Positions 27,108 through 35,142 of a stretch of 35,142 nucleotides of DNA are shown here, in pieces (within the stretch, counting starts at the first letter, position 1; every line of letters starts with the position of its first letter). Where the stretch lies: positions 1-35,142 of the forward strand of contig CACBVP010000006.1 of NCBI GenBank assembly GCA_902542795.1, written 5' to 3'. The DNA is from an uncultured Pelagibacteraceae bacterium (GTDB taxonomy: Bacteria; Pseudomonadota; Alphaproteobacteria; Pelagibacterales; Pelagibacteraceae). Below the pieces are notes generated by a model. That model was not told the DNA's origin. It did no database searches and worked only from the letters and a program-made list of their open reading frames with translations. The position numbers were made by a program, and so were the translations under genes.

Positions 27108-30002
27108 ATGTCTTCTTCAAACGACAATACAGTTTATAAAAAAACTTCATTCCTTGCAGGAATGAATTCAGAATTTATTAATGAGTTTTATACTGATTAT
27201 ATTTCTGATCCAAAATCATTACCTGAAAGCTGGAAAATTTTTTTTGATGGGCTAAGTGATGATGAGAAACTTGTTTTCAATGATCTAAGAGGGCCAACCT
27301 GGTCACCAGAAAAAAAGTATAAAAAACTTAAAGAAGTCTTAGACAATAAAAAAGAATTAGTAGAAGAAAACATCAATATAAATTCAAAATCTGCTAAACA
27401 GGCATCAAAAGACTCTGTCAGAGCAATTATGTTAATTAGAGCCTTTAGAATAAGAGGCCATTTAATTGCAAATTTAGATCCACTTTCAATACAAAAAAAA
27501 GAAGAGCACCCTGAACTTAGACCAGAAACATATGGTTTTACAAAAAGTGATTACAAAAGAAAAATTTTTTTAGATGGTGTTTTAGGACTTCAGTATGCCG
27601 ACTTAAATCAAATTTTAGATATTTTAAAAAGGACATATTGCTCTACCATTGGGTATGAATTTATGCACATGGGTGACCCAGATGAAAAAGCATGGATAAG
27701 AGATAGAATAGAAGGACCAGAAAAAGATATTACCTTTACAGAAAATGGAAAAAAAGCAATTTTGAACAAAATTATTCAGGCTGAGGGATTTGAAAAATAT
27801 TTACATGTTAAATTTGTTGGCACAAAAAGATTTGGATTAGATGGAGGCGAAGCTCTTATACCTGCTCTAGAGCAGATAATTAAAAGAGGAGGAAATCTTG
27901 GAGCGAAAGAAATTAAAATTGGAATGCCTCACAGAGGGAGATTAAATGTATTAGCAAATGTAATGGGGAAATCTTACAGAGCTATATTTAGTGAATTTTT
28001 TGGAAAAACAGTTACCTCAAAAAAAGATTTTGAGGGAGATGTAAAATATCATTTAGGAGCGTCCTCAAACCGTGACTTTGATGGAAATAATGTTCATATC
28101 AGCTTAACAGATAATCCGTCTCACTTAGAAGCTGTTAATCCAGTAGTACTAGGCCAAGTAAGAGCAAAACAATTTTTTCATAAAGATAAAGAAAGAAAAA
28201 AAGTTATTCCAGTTTTAATGCATGGTGATGCTGCATTTGCTGGGCAAGGTATAGTTGCGGAATGTTTTGCGATGTCTGGATTACCAGGTCATAATATCGG
28301 AGGAACAATTCACATAATTGTAAATAATCAGATTGGATTTACTACAGCACCAAGATTTGCAAGATCCTCACCATATCCATCTGATGTCGCAAAAATTGCA
28401 CAAGCTCCAATTTTTCATGTTAATGGAGATGATCCAGAAGCAGTGGTCCACTGTGCTAAGGTTGCAACCGAGTACAGACAAAAATTTAACAGAGATGTTG
28501 TGATAGATATGGTTTGTTATAGAAGATTTGGACACAATGAGGGAGACGAACCATCATTTACACAGCCACTAATGTATAAAAAAATTAAGTCACATCCGTC
28601 CACACTTACTTTATATGGTCAAAAATTAAGTAACGAAGGACTTACTTCAGAGAATGAATTGCAAAAAAATAAAACTAATTTTAAAAAATGGTTAGAAACT
28701 GAGTTTGAACAATCTAAAACTTACAAATCAGATTTAAAATGGTTTGATGGTGTATGGTCAAGATTTAAGCCAGGTTTAGGCAAAGACAAAAGAGGAGCAA
28801 GTGGAGTTGATGCTAGTTTATTGAAAGCTGTTGGAAAAAAAATTTCTACAATACCTACAGGGTTTACTGTTCATAAAACATTAAAAAAAATATTTGATTT
28901 GAGAAATCAATCAATTGAAAAAGAAAGCGGTATAGATTGGGCTACAGCTGAAAGCCTTGCATTTGGCACGCTATTAGCCGAGGGCTTTTCAGTAAGATTG
29001 TCAGGGCAAGACTCAGGAAGAGGTACTTTTAGTCAAAGACATGCTGTACTTAGAAATCAAGACAATCATCAAAGATATATACCGTTGAATAATATTAAGG
29101 CCGGACAAAAGAATTTTGAGGTAATAGATACCTTGCTTTCTGAATTTGCAGTATTGGGTTTTGAGTTTGGATACTCACTCTCTGAACCTGAAACTTTAGT
29201 TTTATGGGAAGCCCAATTTGGAGATTTTGCAAATGGAGCGCAGATAATTATAGATCAATTTATTTCTTCGGGTGAATCAAAATGGGGAAGAGCTAGTGGT
29301 TTAGTAATGCTTCTACCACATGGTTATGAAGGACAAGGACCCGAGCATTCTTCCGCAAGGTTAGAAAGATTCTTACAGTTGTGTGCTGGCGAAAATATGC
29401 AAGTTGTAAATTGTACTACACCAGCAAACTATTTTCATGTTTTAAGACGCCAAATGCACAGAGAATTTAGAAAACCATTAATAGTAATGACACCAAAATC
29501 TTTACTAAGACATAAGAGATGTATTTCAAATTTATCAGATTTTTCAAAAAAAAGTACCTTCCATAGAGTTTTAGAAGACGATGCTTATTCAAAGGTAAAT
29601 AATTTATTAGAGCTTAAAAAAAAGGACGAAAAAATTAAAAAAGTGGTGATGTGTTCAGGAAAAATTTACTATGATTTACTTGAAGCAAGAGAAAAAATAA
29701 AAAATGATAAAGTTACTTTTGTTAGATTAGAGCAATTGTATCCTTTCCCTGCTAAAACCTTAGCCAATATCTTAAAAAGATATAATAAAGCAAAATTTAT
29801 TTGGTGTCAGGAAGAACCAAAAAATATGGGTGCTTGGAACACAGTAAGAAATTATATAGATAGGACTTTGGAAATGATTGATTTTGGCGATAAATCAGTA
29901 AAATACGTAGGAAGAGACGCTTCTTCTTCTACAGCGACAGGAAATCTTAATAAACATCTTGCACAACAAAAAGAAATATTAGAAAAGATATTAAAAGACT
30001 GA
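27108..30002 (+). CDS. sucA: 2-oxoglutarate dehydrogenase E1 component
   Basis: SucA is the thiamine-diphosphate-dependent E1 of the 2-oxoglutarate dehydrogenase complex. The N-terminal segment [21 protein letters not shown] is the E2-binding type. [41 protein letters not shown] and [19 protein letters not shown] mark the ThDP-binding core, and [18 protein letters not shown] plus [21 protein letters not shown] mark the transketolase-like C part. The 964 residues are usual. Its stop overlaps the sucB start as TGATG (30000-30004). Confidence 0.98.
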   Translation: MSSSNDNTVYKKTSFLAGMNSEFINEFYTDYISDPKSLPESWKIFFDGLSDDEKLVFNDLRGPTWSPEKKYKKLKEVLDNKKELVEENININSKSAKQASKDSVRAIMLIRAFRIRGHLIANLDPLSIQKKEEHPELRPETYGFTKSDYKRKIFLDGVLGLQYADLNQILDILKRTYCSTIGYEFMHMGDPDEKAWIRDRIEGPEKDITFTENGKKAILNKIIQAEGFEKYLHVKFVGTKRFGLDGGEALIPALEQIIKRGGNLGAKEIKIGMPHRGRLNVLANVMGKSYRAIFSEFFGKTVTSKKDFEGDVKYHLGASSNRDFDGNNVHISLTDNPSHLEAVNPVVLGQVRAKQFFHKDKERKKVIPVLMHGDAAFAGQGIVAECFAMSGLPGHNIGGTIHIIVNNQIGFTTAPRFARSSPYPSDVAKIAQAPIFHVNGDDPEAVVHCAKVATEYRQKFNRDVVIDMVCYRRFGHNEGDEPSFTQPLMYKKIKSHPSTLTLYGQKLSNEGLTSENELQKNKTNFKKWLETEFEQSKTYKSDLKWFDGVWSRFKPGLGKDKRGASGVDASLLKAVGKKISTIPTGFTVHKTLKKIFDLRNQSIEKESGIDWATAESLAFGTLLAEGFSVRLSGQDSGRGTFSQRHAVLRNQDNHQRYIPLNNIKAGQKNFEVIDTLLSEFAVLGFEFGYSLSEPETLVLWEAQFGDFANGAQIIIDQFISSGESKWGRASGLVMLLPHGYEGQGPEHSSARLERFLQLCAGENMQVVNCTTPANYFHVLRRQMHREFRKPLIVMTPKSLLRHKRCISNLSDFSKKSTFHRVLEDDAYSKVNNLLELKKKDEKIKKVVMCSGKIYYDLLEAREKIKNDKVTFVRLEQLYPFPAKTLANILKRYNKAKFIWCQEEPKNMGAWNTVRNYIDRTLEMIDFGDKSVKYVGRDASSSTATGNLNKHLAQQKEILEKILKD

Positions 30003-31339
30003 TGGCAGAAAAAATAACAGTTCCTACTCTTGGTGAGTCAGTTACCGAAGCAACAGTATCTAAATGGCTTAAAGCTCAAGGAGAGAAAGTTGTAGCTGAC
30101 GAACCTATTGTTGAACTCGAAACAGATAAAGTTAATGTTGAAGTGCCAGCGCCTAGCAATGGAGTATTAAGTAATATTGCAGTAAAAGAGGGCGAAACCG
30201 TAAATGTTGGATCTCTCCTTGGAACAATAAATGGAGGTACAAATACTCAACCAGAAGTAAAAGAAGTAAAAAATTACAGCCCTCCTCCTAAACAAGAAAA
30301 AGAAATTAAAAAAGAGGTTAAACCAATTATAGAGGAAGTAAAAAAAACACCTCCAATAAAAAAACCAGCACCAGTTAAAAAAATTGAAGAATTACAAACT
30401 ACTAAGGAAGAAGAACCTTTGATACTTGATCAAGTTCACGAGGAGGTTCCAGTTAGTAAAAATATTTCTCAAAAACTACAAGAAACAAGAGTAGCCCCTG
30501 CTGCAAGAAAAATGGCTGCCGAGTCAAATATAGATTTATCTAAGATTCAAGGCACAGGAAGAAATGGAACAATTTTAAAAGAAGACATCATGAGTTTAAT
30601 GGGCTCCAAACCCTCTCCTTCAGAAAGAAAAATTAAATACGGTCCTGAAGAAAGAATTAAAATGACAAGGTTGAGACAAACAATTGCAAAAAGATTAAAG
30701 GAAGCTCAAGAAAATGCAGCAATGCTAACTACATTTAATGAAGTTGATATGAGCGAAGTTATTTCGATGAGAAATCAATATAAAGATGAATTTTTAAATA
30801 AATACGGAGTAAAACTAGGATTCATGTCTTTCTTTGTCAAAGCATGTGTAATTGGTTTAAAAAATTTTCCTGCGATAAATGCTGAAATACAAGGCGATGA
30901 AATAGTTTACAAAAATTATTATAACATAAGTATAGCTGTGGGAACTGATAGAGGTTTAGTAGTTCCTGTTTTAAGGGAGACTGATGAGATGTCTTTTGCA
31001 GATATTGAAAAAAATATTGGTGATCTTGGCCAAAAAGCTAGAGATGGAAAAATTACTATAGAAGACTTACAAGGTGGAACTTTTACCATCACTAATGGAG
31101 GAATATATGGTTCCATGTTATCTACTCCAATTTTAAATCCACCTCAATCTGCAGTTCTTGGAATGCATAATATTGTACAAAGACCTGTTGTAGTTGATGG
31201 AAATGTTGAACCTAGACCAGTAATGTATTTAGCATTATCTTATGATCATAGAATTATTGATGGCAAAGAAGCAGTTTCATTTTTGAAAATTGTAAAAGAG
31301 TCTTTAGAAAAACCTCAAAGACTTTTTCTTAATATATAA
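30002..31339 (+). CDS. sucB: Dihydrolipoyl succinyltransferase (E2)
   Basis: SucB forms the E2 core and transfers the succinyl group to CoA. It has one lipoyl domain with Lys43 in [16 protein letters not shown], a long Lys/Pro/Glu-rich linker (about residues 80-155), the E1/E3-binding domain [20 protein letters not shown], and a catalytic domain ending [15 protein letters not shown] with His416 and Asp420. The 445 residues are normal. It is cotranslated with sucA and is 2 nt before lpd. Confidence 0.97.
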   Translation: MAEKITVPTLGESVTEATVSKWLKAQGEKVVADEPIVELETDKVNVEVPAPSNGVLSNIAVKEGETVNVGSLLGTINGGTNTQPEVKEVKNYSPPPKQEKEIKKEVKPIIEEVKKTPPIKKPAPVKKIEELQTTKEEEPLILDQVHEEVPVSKNISQKLQETRVAPAARKMAAESNIDLSKIQGTGRNGTILKEDIMSLMGSKPSPSERKIKYGPEERIKMTRLRQTIAKRLKEAQENAAMLTTFNEVDMSEVISMRNQYKDEFLNKYGVKLGFMSFFVKACVIGLKNFPAINAEIQGDEIVYKNYYNISIAVGTDRGLVVPVLRETDEMSFADIEKNIGDLGQKARDGKITIEDLQGGTFTITNGGIYGSMLSTPILNPPQSAVLGMHNIVQRPVVVDGNVEPRPVMYLALSYDHRIIDGKEAVSFLKIVKESLEKPQRLFLNI

Positions 31340-31341
31340 TT

Positions 31342-32748
31342 ATGGAAAGTAATTTTGATTTAGTTGTTATTGGCGGCGGCCCAGGTGGATATGTCTGTGC
31401 AATTAGAGCTGCTCAGTTAGGGTTAAAAACAGCTTGTGTAGAATCAAGAGGGGCCTTAGGTGGTACATGTTTAAATGTAGGATGTATACCATCTAAAAGC
31501 TTATTAAATTTATCTGAAAATTTTCATAAAGCAAAAAAAGACTTTAACAAACAAGGTATAGAAATTGACGGAATAAAACTTAACATTGAAAAAATGATGT
31601 CTAATAAGGATAAATCTATTCAAGTATTAACCAAAGGAGTAGAGTTTTTATTTAAAAAAAATAAGGTAACATATTTTAAAGGTAAAGGTGTTCTTTTTTC
31701 AAAAAACGATATAGTAGTTTATGAAGATAATAATAAAAGAACTAACGTTAAATCTAAAAATATTGTTATAGCCACTGGATCAACTGTATCCTCATTACCT
31801 GGGATAGAAATAGATGAAAAAAATATTGTATCTTCTACTGGGGCCTTATCTTTTGACAAAGTTCCTAAGAAACTTGCAGTCATTGGGGGAGGTTATATTG
31901 GTTTGGAAATGGGATCTGTCTGGTCAAGATTAGGTTCTGAAGTTACCGTTATAGAGTATTTAGACTACATAACTCCTGGAATGGATAGAGAAGTTTCAAA
32001 TGAATTTCAAAAAATTTTAACAAAACAAGGGATCAAGTTTAAGATGGGCTCAAAAGTTGAATCAGTAAAAGATCAAGGGGGCTCAGTATCTATCTCATAT
32101 ACAAATGTTAAGACTTCAAAAAAAGAGAAATTGGAAGTAGATAAAGTTTTAGTATCAGTAGGAAGAAAGCCGTATACAGAAGGATTAAATCTCTCAAAAG
32201 TTGGAATTAAAAAAGACAATAAAGGAAGAATAGAAGTTAATGATAAATTGCAAACTTCAGTGAATAATATTTACGCTATAGGTGATGTTATCAAAGGACC
32301 AATGTTAGCGCATAAAGCAGAGGAAGAAGGTATAGCTGTTGCTGAAATTTTAGCAGGTCAAGCAGGTCATGTTAATTACGATGTAATACCAGGTGTGGTC
32401 TATACATCGCCAGAAGTTGCCACTGTCGGAAAAACAGAAGAACAATTAAAAGAGGAAAACAAATCTTATAAGATTGGCAAATTTCCATTTCTTGCTAACT
32501 CTAGAGCCAAAGTAAACAATGAAACTGAAGGCTTTGTTAAAATACTCGCTGATAGCAAAACTGACAAAGTTTTAGGAGTCCATATTATCGGGCCTCATTG
32601 TGGTGATATGATCGCAGAGATGGCTTTAGCGATGGAATTTGGAGCAAGCTCAGAAGATATTGCTAGAACGTGTCACGCTCATCCTACACATACAGAAGCC
32701 ATTAAAGAAGCAGCTTTAGCTGTTGATAAAAGACCAATTCATTTTTAA
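31342..32748 (+). CDS. lpd: Dihydrolipoyl dehydrogenase (E3)
   Basis: Lpd reoxidises dihydrolipoamide with FAD and NAD+. The redox disulfide Cys43/Cys48 is in GGTCLNVGCIPSK; FAD- and NAD-binding motifs are VVIGGGPGGYVCAIRAAQLG and AVIGGGYIGLEMGSVWSRLG; the dimer-interface catalytic His lies in CHAHPTHTEA. The 468 residues are standard. Being last in the sucCDAB-lpd run, it is most likely the E3 of the 2-oxoglutarate complex, though it may also serve pyruvate dehydrogenase. Confidence 0.97.
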   Translation: MESNFDLVVIGGGPGGYVCAIRAAQLGLKTACVESRGALGGTCLNVGCIPSKSLLNLSENFHKAKKDFNKQGIEIDGIKLNIEKMMSNKDKSIQVLTKGVEFLFKKNKVTYFKGKGVLFSKNDIVVYEDNNKRTNVKSKNIVIATGSTVSSLPGIEIDEKNIVSSTGALSFDKVPKKLAVIGGGYIGLEMGSVWSRLGSEVTVIEYLDYITPGMDREVSNEFQKILTKQGIKFKMGSKVESVKDQGGSVSISYTNVKTSKKEKLEVDKVLVSVGRKPYTEGLNLSKVGIKKDNKGRIEVNDKLQTSVNNIYAIGDVIKGPMLAHKAEEEGIAVAEILAGQAGHVNYDVIPGVVYTSPEVATVGKTEEQLKEENKSYKIGKFPFLANSRAKVNNETEGFVKILADSKTDKVLGVHIIGPHCGDMIAEMALAMEFGASSEDIARTCHAHPTHTEAIKEAALAVDKRPIHF

Positions 32749-32776
32749 AAAAGAAAAATTCAACTACTATTAAAAT

Positions 32777-34726
32777 ATGAAAGCGCAAGTACTGCTGCCT
32801 AAAATATTTAATTTTTCATTCACATACGAAACAAAAAAAGAAAAATTGATCCCAGGTGATATTGTTGAAGTTCCTTTTGGAAAAGAAAAGGCGATTGGTG
32901 TTGTGTGGCCAGACAAAAGCTTTGTGTCAAAAGACATAAAAATTAAAAATATTCATAAAAAAATTAGCGAAATTTCTTTAAATAAAAATTTCATTAATTA
33001 TATGAAGTGGTTTGGGATGTACAACGTAACTCCCTTAGGGCTTGTTCTTAAAATGGTTATTGGAGGAAATCAAAATTTATTCATAAAAAATGATAAAATT
33101 TTTGACCAAAGAGTTGTTAAAGCAAAAAAATTTACCTTAAATCAAGAACAGAATAATGCTTTAAAGTTTTTAAATTTAAAAAATAATAGATTTGATGTTT
33201 CTGTCCTTCAAGGAACAACTGGTTCAGGTAAAACACTTGTATATTTTGAAAGAATAAAAAAAATTATTACTGAAAAAAAGCAAGCCTTGGTTTTACTTCC
33301 TGAAATTTTTTTAACTAATGAATTTAAGGCAAGGTTCTATGAATTTTTTGGTTTTGAACCAGCAATTTGGCATTCGAAAATAACGCCAAAAAATAAAAGA
33401 ATTATTTGGAATGGTGTAATAAATAATAATATTAAATTAGTAGTTGGAGCGAGATCTTCTTTACTTTTACCTTTTAAAAAACTTGGAATTATCATAGTTG
33501 ATGAAGAACATGACACATCTTACAAACAAGATGAAGGTGTAATATATCATGCGAGAGATATGGCAATAGCCAGAGCTTCTTTTGAGAAAATACCAATTCA
33601 TTTAGTTAGCTCCATACCATCGTTAGAAACTTTTAATAATATACAAAATAAAAAATTTCGACATTTTAAAATTAACAAAAGGTATGCCGATTATCCTTTA
33701 CCAAAAACAAAAATAGTAAATTTAAATTTAAAAAAAATAAAAAATAGTTATGTCTCTGATGAGAGTATTAAAATTGTAAAAAAGTTTCTTGAGAAAAATG
33801 AGCAGATTTTATTTTTTTTAAATAGAAGAGGTTATGCTCCATATTTAATTTGTAAAAACTGTGGATATAAGCAGACATGCAATAATTGTTCGATGTATTT
33901 AACATTTCACAAAAGTAAAAATAAAGCTGTCTGCCATCATTGTTCCTCAGAAAAAAAAATATCCAATAAATGTAAAAATGAAAAAAATTGTGATTTTATA
34001 ATGTATGGGCCAGGTGTTGAAAAAATTTACGAGGAAGTAAGTAAATTATTTCCTGCTAGCAAAATAGAAATTTTTTCAAGTGATTATATGAAAAAAAAAG
34101 ATCACACAAATTCTTTATTTAATAGAATCAGAAATAATCAGGTAGATATTTTAGTTGGAACTCAGATGATTTCAAAAGGTTTCAATTTTCCTAAGCTAAA
34201 TTGTATTGTTGTTATTGATGCAGATTTTTCAGGAAGAGGTTATGATCTAAGGACTACTGAAAAAAATATTCAATTATATAATCAGTTAAGCGGAAGAGCT
34301 GGCAGATTCAGCCCTGAGTCTTTAATTGTTTACCAGACATTATCTCCAGAGAACATTACTTTAAATGAGTTGATAAAAAACAACCCTGATGAAATTTTAA
34401 AAAAAGAACTTATTTCAAGAAAAGAAAATTCTCTACCTCCTTTTTGTAGACTTATTGCAATAATCATATCAGCTAATAATCAATCTTTAAGTATTGAAGG
34501 AGCAAGAGAAATTAAAAAACGTCTTAGTAAGATTAATGGTTTAGAAATCATGGGTCCTGTAGACTCACCTTTACTGAAGATAAAAAAGAAATTTAGATCA
34601 AGATTATTAATTAGGTTTAATGAGAAAAGCTTAAAGCAAAAAATGGTTTCCAATCTTCTAAATTCATTGAAAATCTCAAGCAAAATTAAACTTACGGTTG
34701 ATGTTGATCCCGTTAACTTTGGATAA
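32777..34726 (+). CDS. priA: Primosomal protein N' (PriA helicase), short form
   Basis: PriA restarts stalled replication forks. The superfamily-2 helicase core shows Walker A GTTGSGKT (residues 146-153), DEEH in IIVDEEHDTSYKQ, and GTQMISKGFNFPKL. Paired Cys motifs (CKNC, CNNC, CHHC, CKNEKNC) form the Zn-binding region. The N-terminal 3'-DNA-binding domain is recognisable (LIPGDIVEVPFGKEKAIGVVW). Length is 649 residues against about 730 in E. coli, and Walker A comes some 75-80 residues earlier, so the winged-helix domain between the N domain and the helicase core seems absent. It precedes atpH with a 79-nt gap. Confidence 0.95.
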   Translation: MKAQVLLPKIFNFSFTYETKKEKLIPGDIVEVPFGKEKAIGVVWPDKSFVSKDIKIKNIHKKISEISLNKNFINYMKWFGMYNVTPLGLVLKMVIGGNQNLFIKNDKIFDQRVVKAKKFTLNQEQNNALKFLNLKNNRFDVSVLQGTTGSGKTLVYFERIKKIITEKKQALVLLPEIFLTNEFKARFYEFFGFEPAIWHSKITPKNKRIIWNGVINNNIKLVVGARSSLLLPFKKLGIIIVDEEHDTSYKQDEGVIYHARDMAIARASFEKIPIHLVSSIPSLETFNNIQNKKFRHFKINKRYADYPLPKTKIVNLNLKKIKNSYVSDESIKIVKKFLEKNEQILFFLNRRGYAPYLICKNCGYKQTCNNCSMYLTFHKSKNKAVCHHCSSEKKISNKCKNEKNCDFIMYGPGVEKIYEEVSKLFPASKIEIFSSDYMKKKDHTNSLFNRIRNNQVDILVGTQMISKGFNFPKLNCIVVIDADFSGRGYDLRTTEKNIQLYNQLSGRAGRFSPESLIVYQTLSPENITLNELIKNNPDEILKKELISRKENSLPPFCRLIAIIISANNQSLSIEGAREIKKRLSKINGLEIMGPVDSPLLKIKKKFRSRLLIRFNEKSLKQKMVSNLLNSLKISSKIKLTVDVDPVNFG

Positions 34727-34805
34727 TTTTTTAAATTGGCAACTTGATCAAGATAAACTCTTATGATACGAAACGCTCATTATTTCACAATAATTTCAAT
34801 AAAAA

Positions 34806-35142
34806 ATGAGCACAAATAAATCTTTCTCAACAGAAACCTCAGAAAGATACTCTCGTGCGCTTTTTGGAGTAGCGCAAGAAGCTAGTGAATTAGAGAAAAT
34901 AGAAAATGACATCAAGAACTTTGCCTTATTATTAAGCAATAGTCTTGAGATAAAAAATTTCATACACAATCCAAGTCAAAGCAAGGAGAATCAAAGAGAT
35001 GCATTGAAACTTTTAGCTGACAAGCTTAACTTTTCAAAAAATTTAAAAAACTTTATGTTTTTATTAATAGAAAAAAGAAGAATATTTTTTGTTGAAAAAA
35101 TTATTGATAGTTTTTTAAAATTATGTGCACAAAAAAGAGGTG
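34806..35142 (+). CDS. atpH: ATP synthase F1 delta subunit, 3'-partial
   Basis: This frame runs off the window end, so it is missing from the ORF track. It starts at ATG 34806 (MSTNKSFSTETSERYSRALF) and its 112 visible residues include the OSCP/delta signature YSRALFGVAQEASELEKIEND and the region LLIEKRRIFFVEKIIDSFL. The delta subunit links the F1 head to the peripheral stalk. It is normally the first gene of the alphaproteobacterial atpHAGDC operon, which presumably continues past the window. The 79-nt upstream gap contains TATGAT (34762-34767) but no well-spaced -35. Confidence 0.93.
   Translation, partial: MSTNKSFSTETSERYSRALFGVAQEASELEKIENDIKNFALLLSNSLEIKNFIHNPSQSKENQRDALKLLADKLNFSKNLKNFMFLLIEKRRIFFVEKIIDSFLKLCAQKRG

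Noticed and set aside
34736-34767. Promoter for the atp operon
   Set aside because: TATGAT (34762-34767) is good, but the nearest -35-like words (TTGGCA, TTGATC) are spaced 20 and 12 nt, outside the normal range.
1-35142. CRISPR arrays, insertion sequences, prophage, attachment sites
   Set aside because: No spaced direct repeats, transposase, integrase or terminal inverted repeats were found; the only clear tandem repeat is the coding one in rpsP.

Overview
The window looks like part of the chromosome of a small-genome, AT-rich marine alphaproteobacterium, most likely SAR11 (Pelagibacterales). This rests on the low G+C (roughly 30% by eye), very short or overlapping gene junctions, protein style, and the gene order rpsP-trmD-rplS-leuCDB-asd-sdhCDAB-mdh-sucCDAB-lpd-priA-atpH. 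It is an assignment by family recognition; no database search was run.

Left part (1-8570): the end of a glycolate oxidase iron-sulfur subunit (glcF, 5' end outside the window) and a D-2-hydroxyacid dehydrogenase of the glyoxylate/hydroxypyruvate reductase type. Each is broken by two single-base expansions in homopolymers. A tightly packed uptake cassette follows: a Tat-exported TRAP substrate-binding protein (TakP-like), an intrinsic terminator, the TRAP small and large membrane subunits, an amidase, a 59-residue two-helix membrane protein missing from the ORF track, an EamA-type exporter/permease and a membrane-anchored alpha/beta hydrolase. The theme is small organic acids and amides.

Middle (8553-13480): ftsY and dapF on the minus strand, divergent from ffh. 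The dapF-ffh gap carries a roughly 100-nt island of about 50% G+C with several strong hairpins. This is the best candidate here for an undescribed structured RNA or ffh leader. Next come rpsP, trmD and rplS. S16 ends in a 9-residue tandem-repeat tail and L19 in a charged K/E/P/A tail; rimM, often found between rpsP and trmD, is not there.

Right part (13487-35142): leucine biosynthesis (leuC, leuD, leuB), asd, then succinate dehydrogenase (sdhCDAB), methylmalonate-semialdehyde dehydrogenase, malate dehydrogenase, a GT-C-like multispanning membrane protein, succinyl-CoA synthetase (sucCD), the 2-oxoglutarate dehydrogenase complex (sucA, sucB, lpd), a short PriA that seems to lack the winged-helix domain, and the start of the ATP synthase operon (atpH, cut by the window end). 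This segment encodes a large share of the oxidative TCA cycle plus complex II.

No insertion sequence, prophage, CRISPR array, tRNA or rRNA was seen. No gene-free stretch exceeds 300 bases; the longest, about 164 nt, is the dapF-ffh gap.
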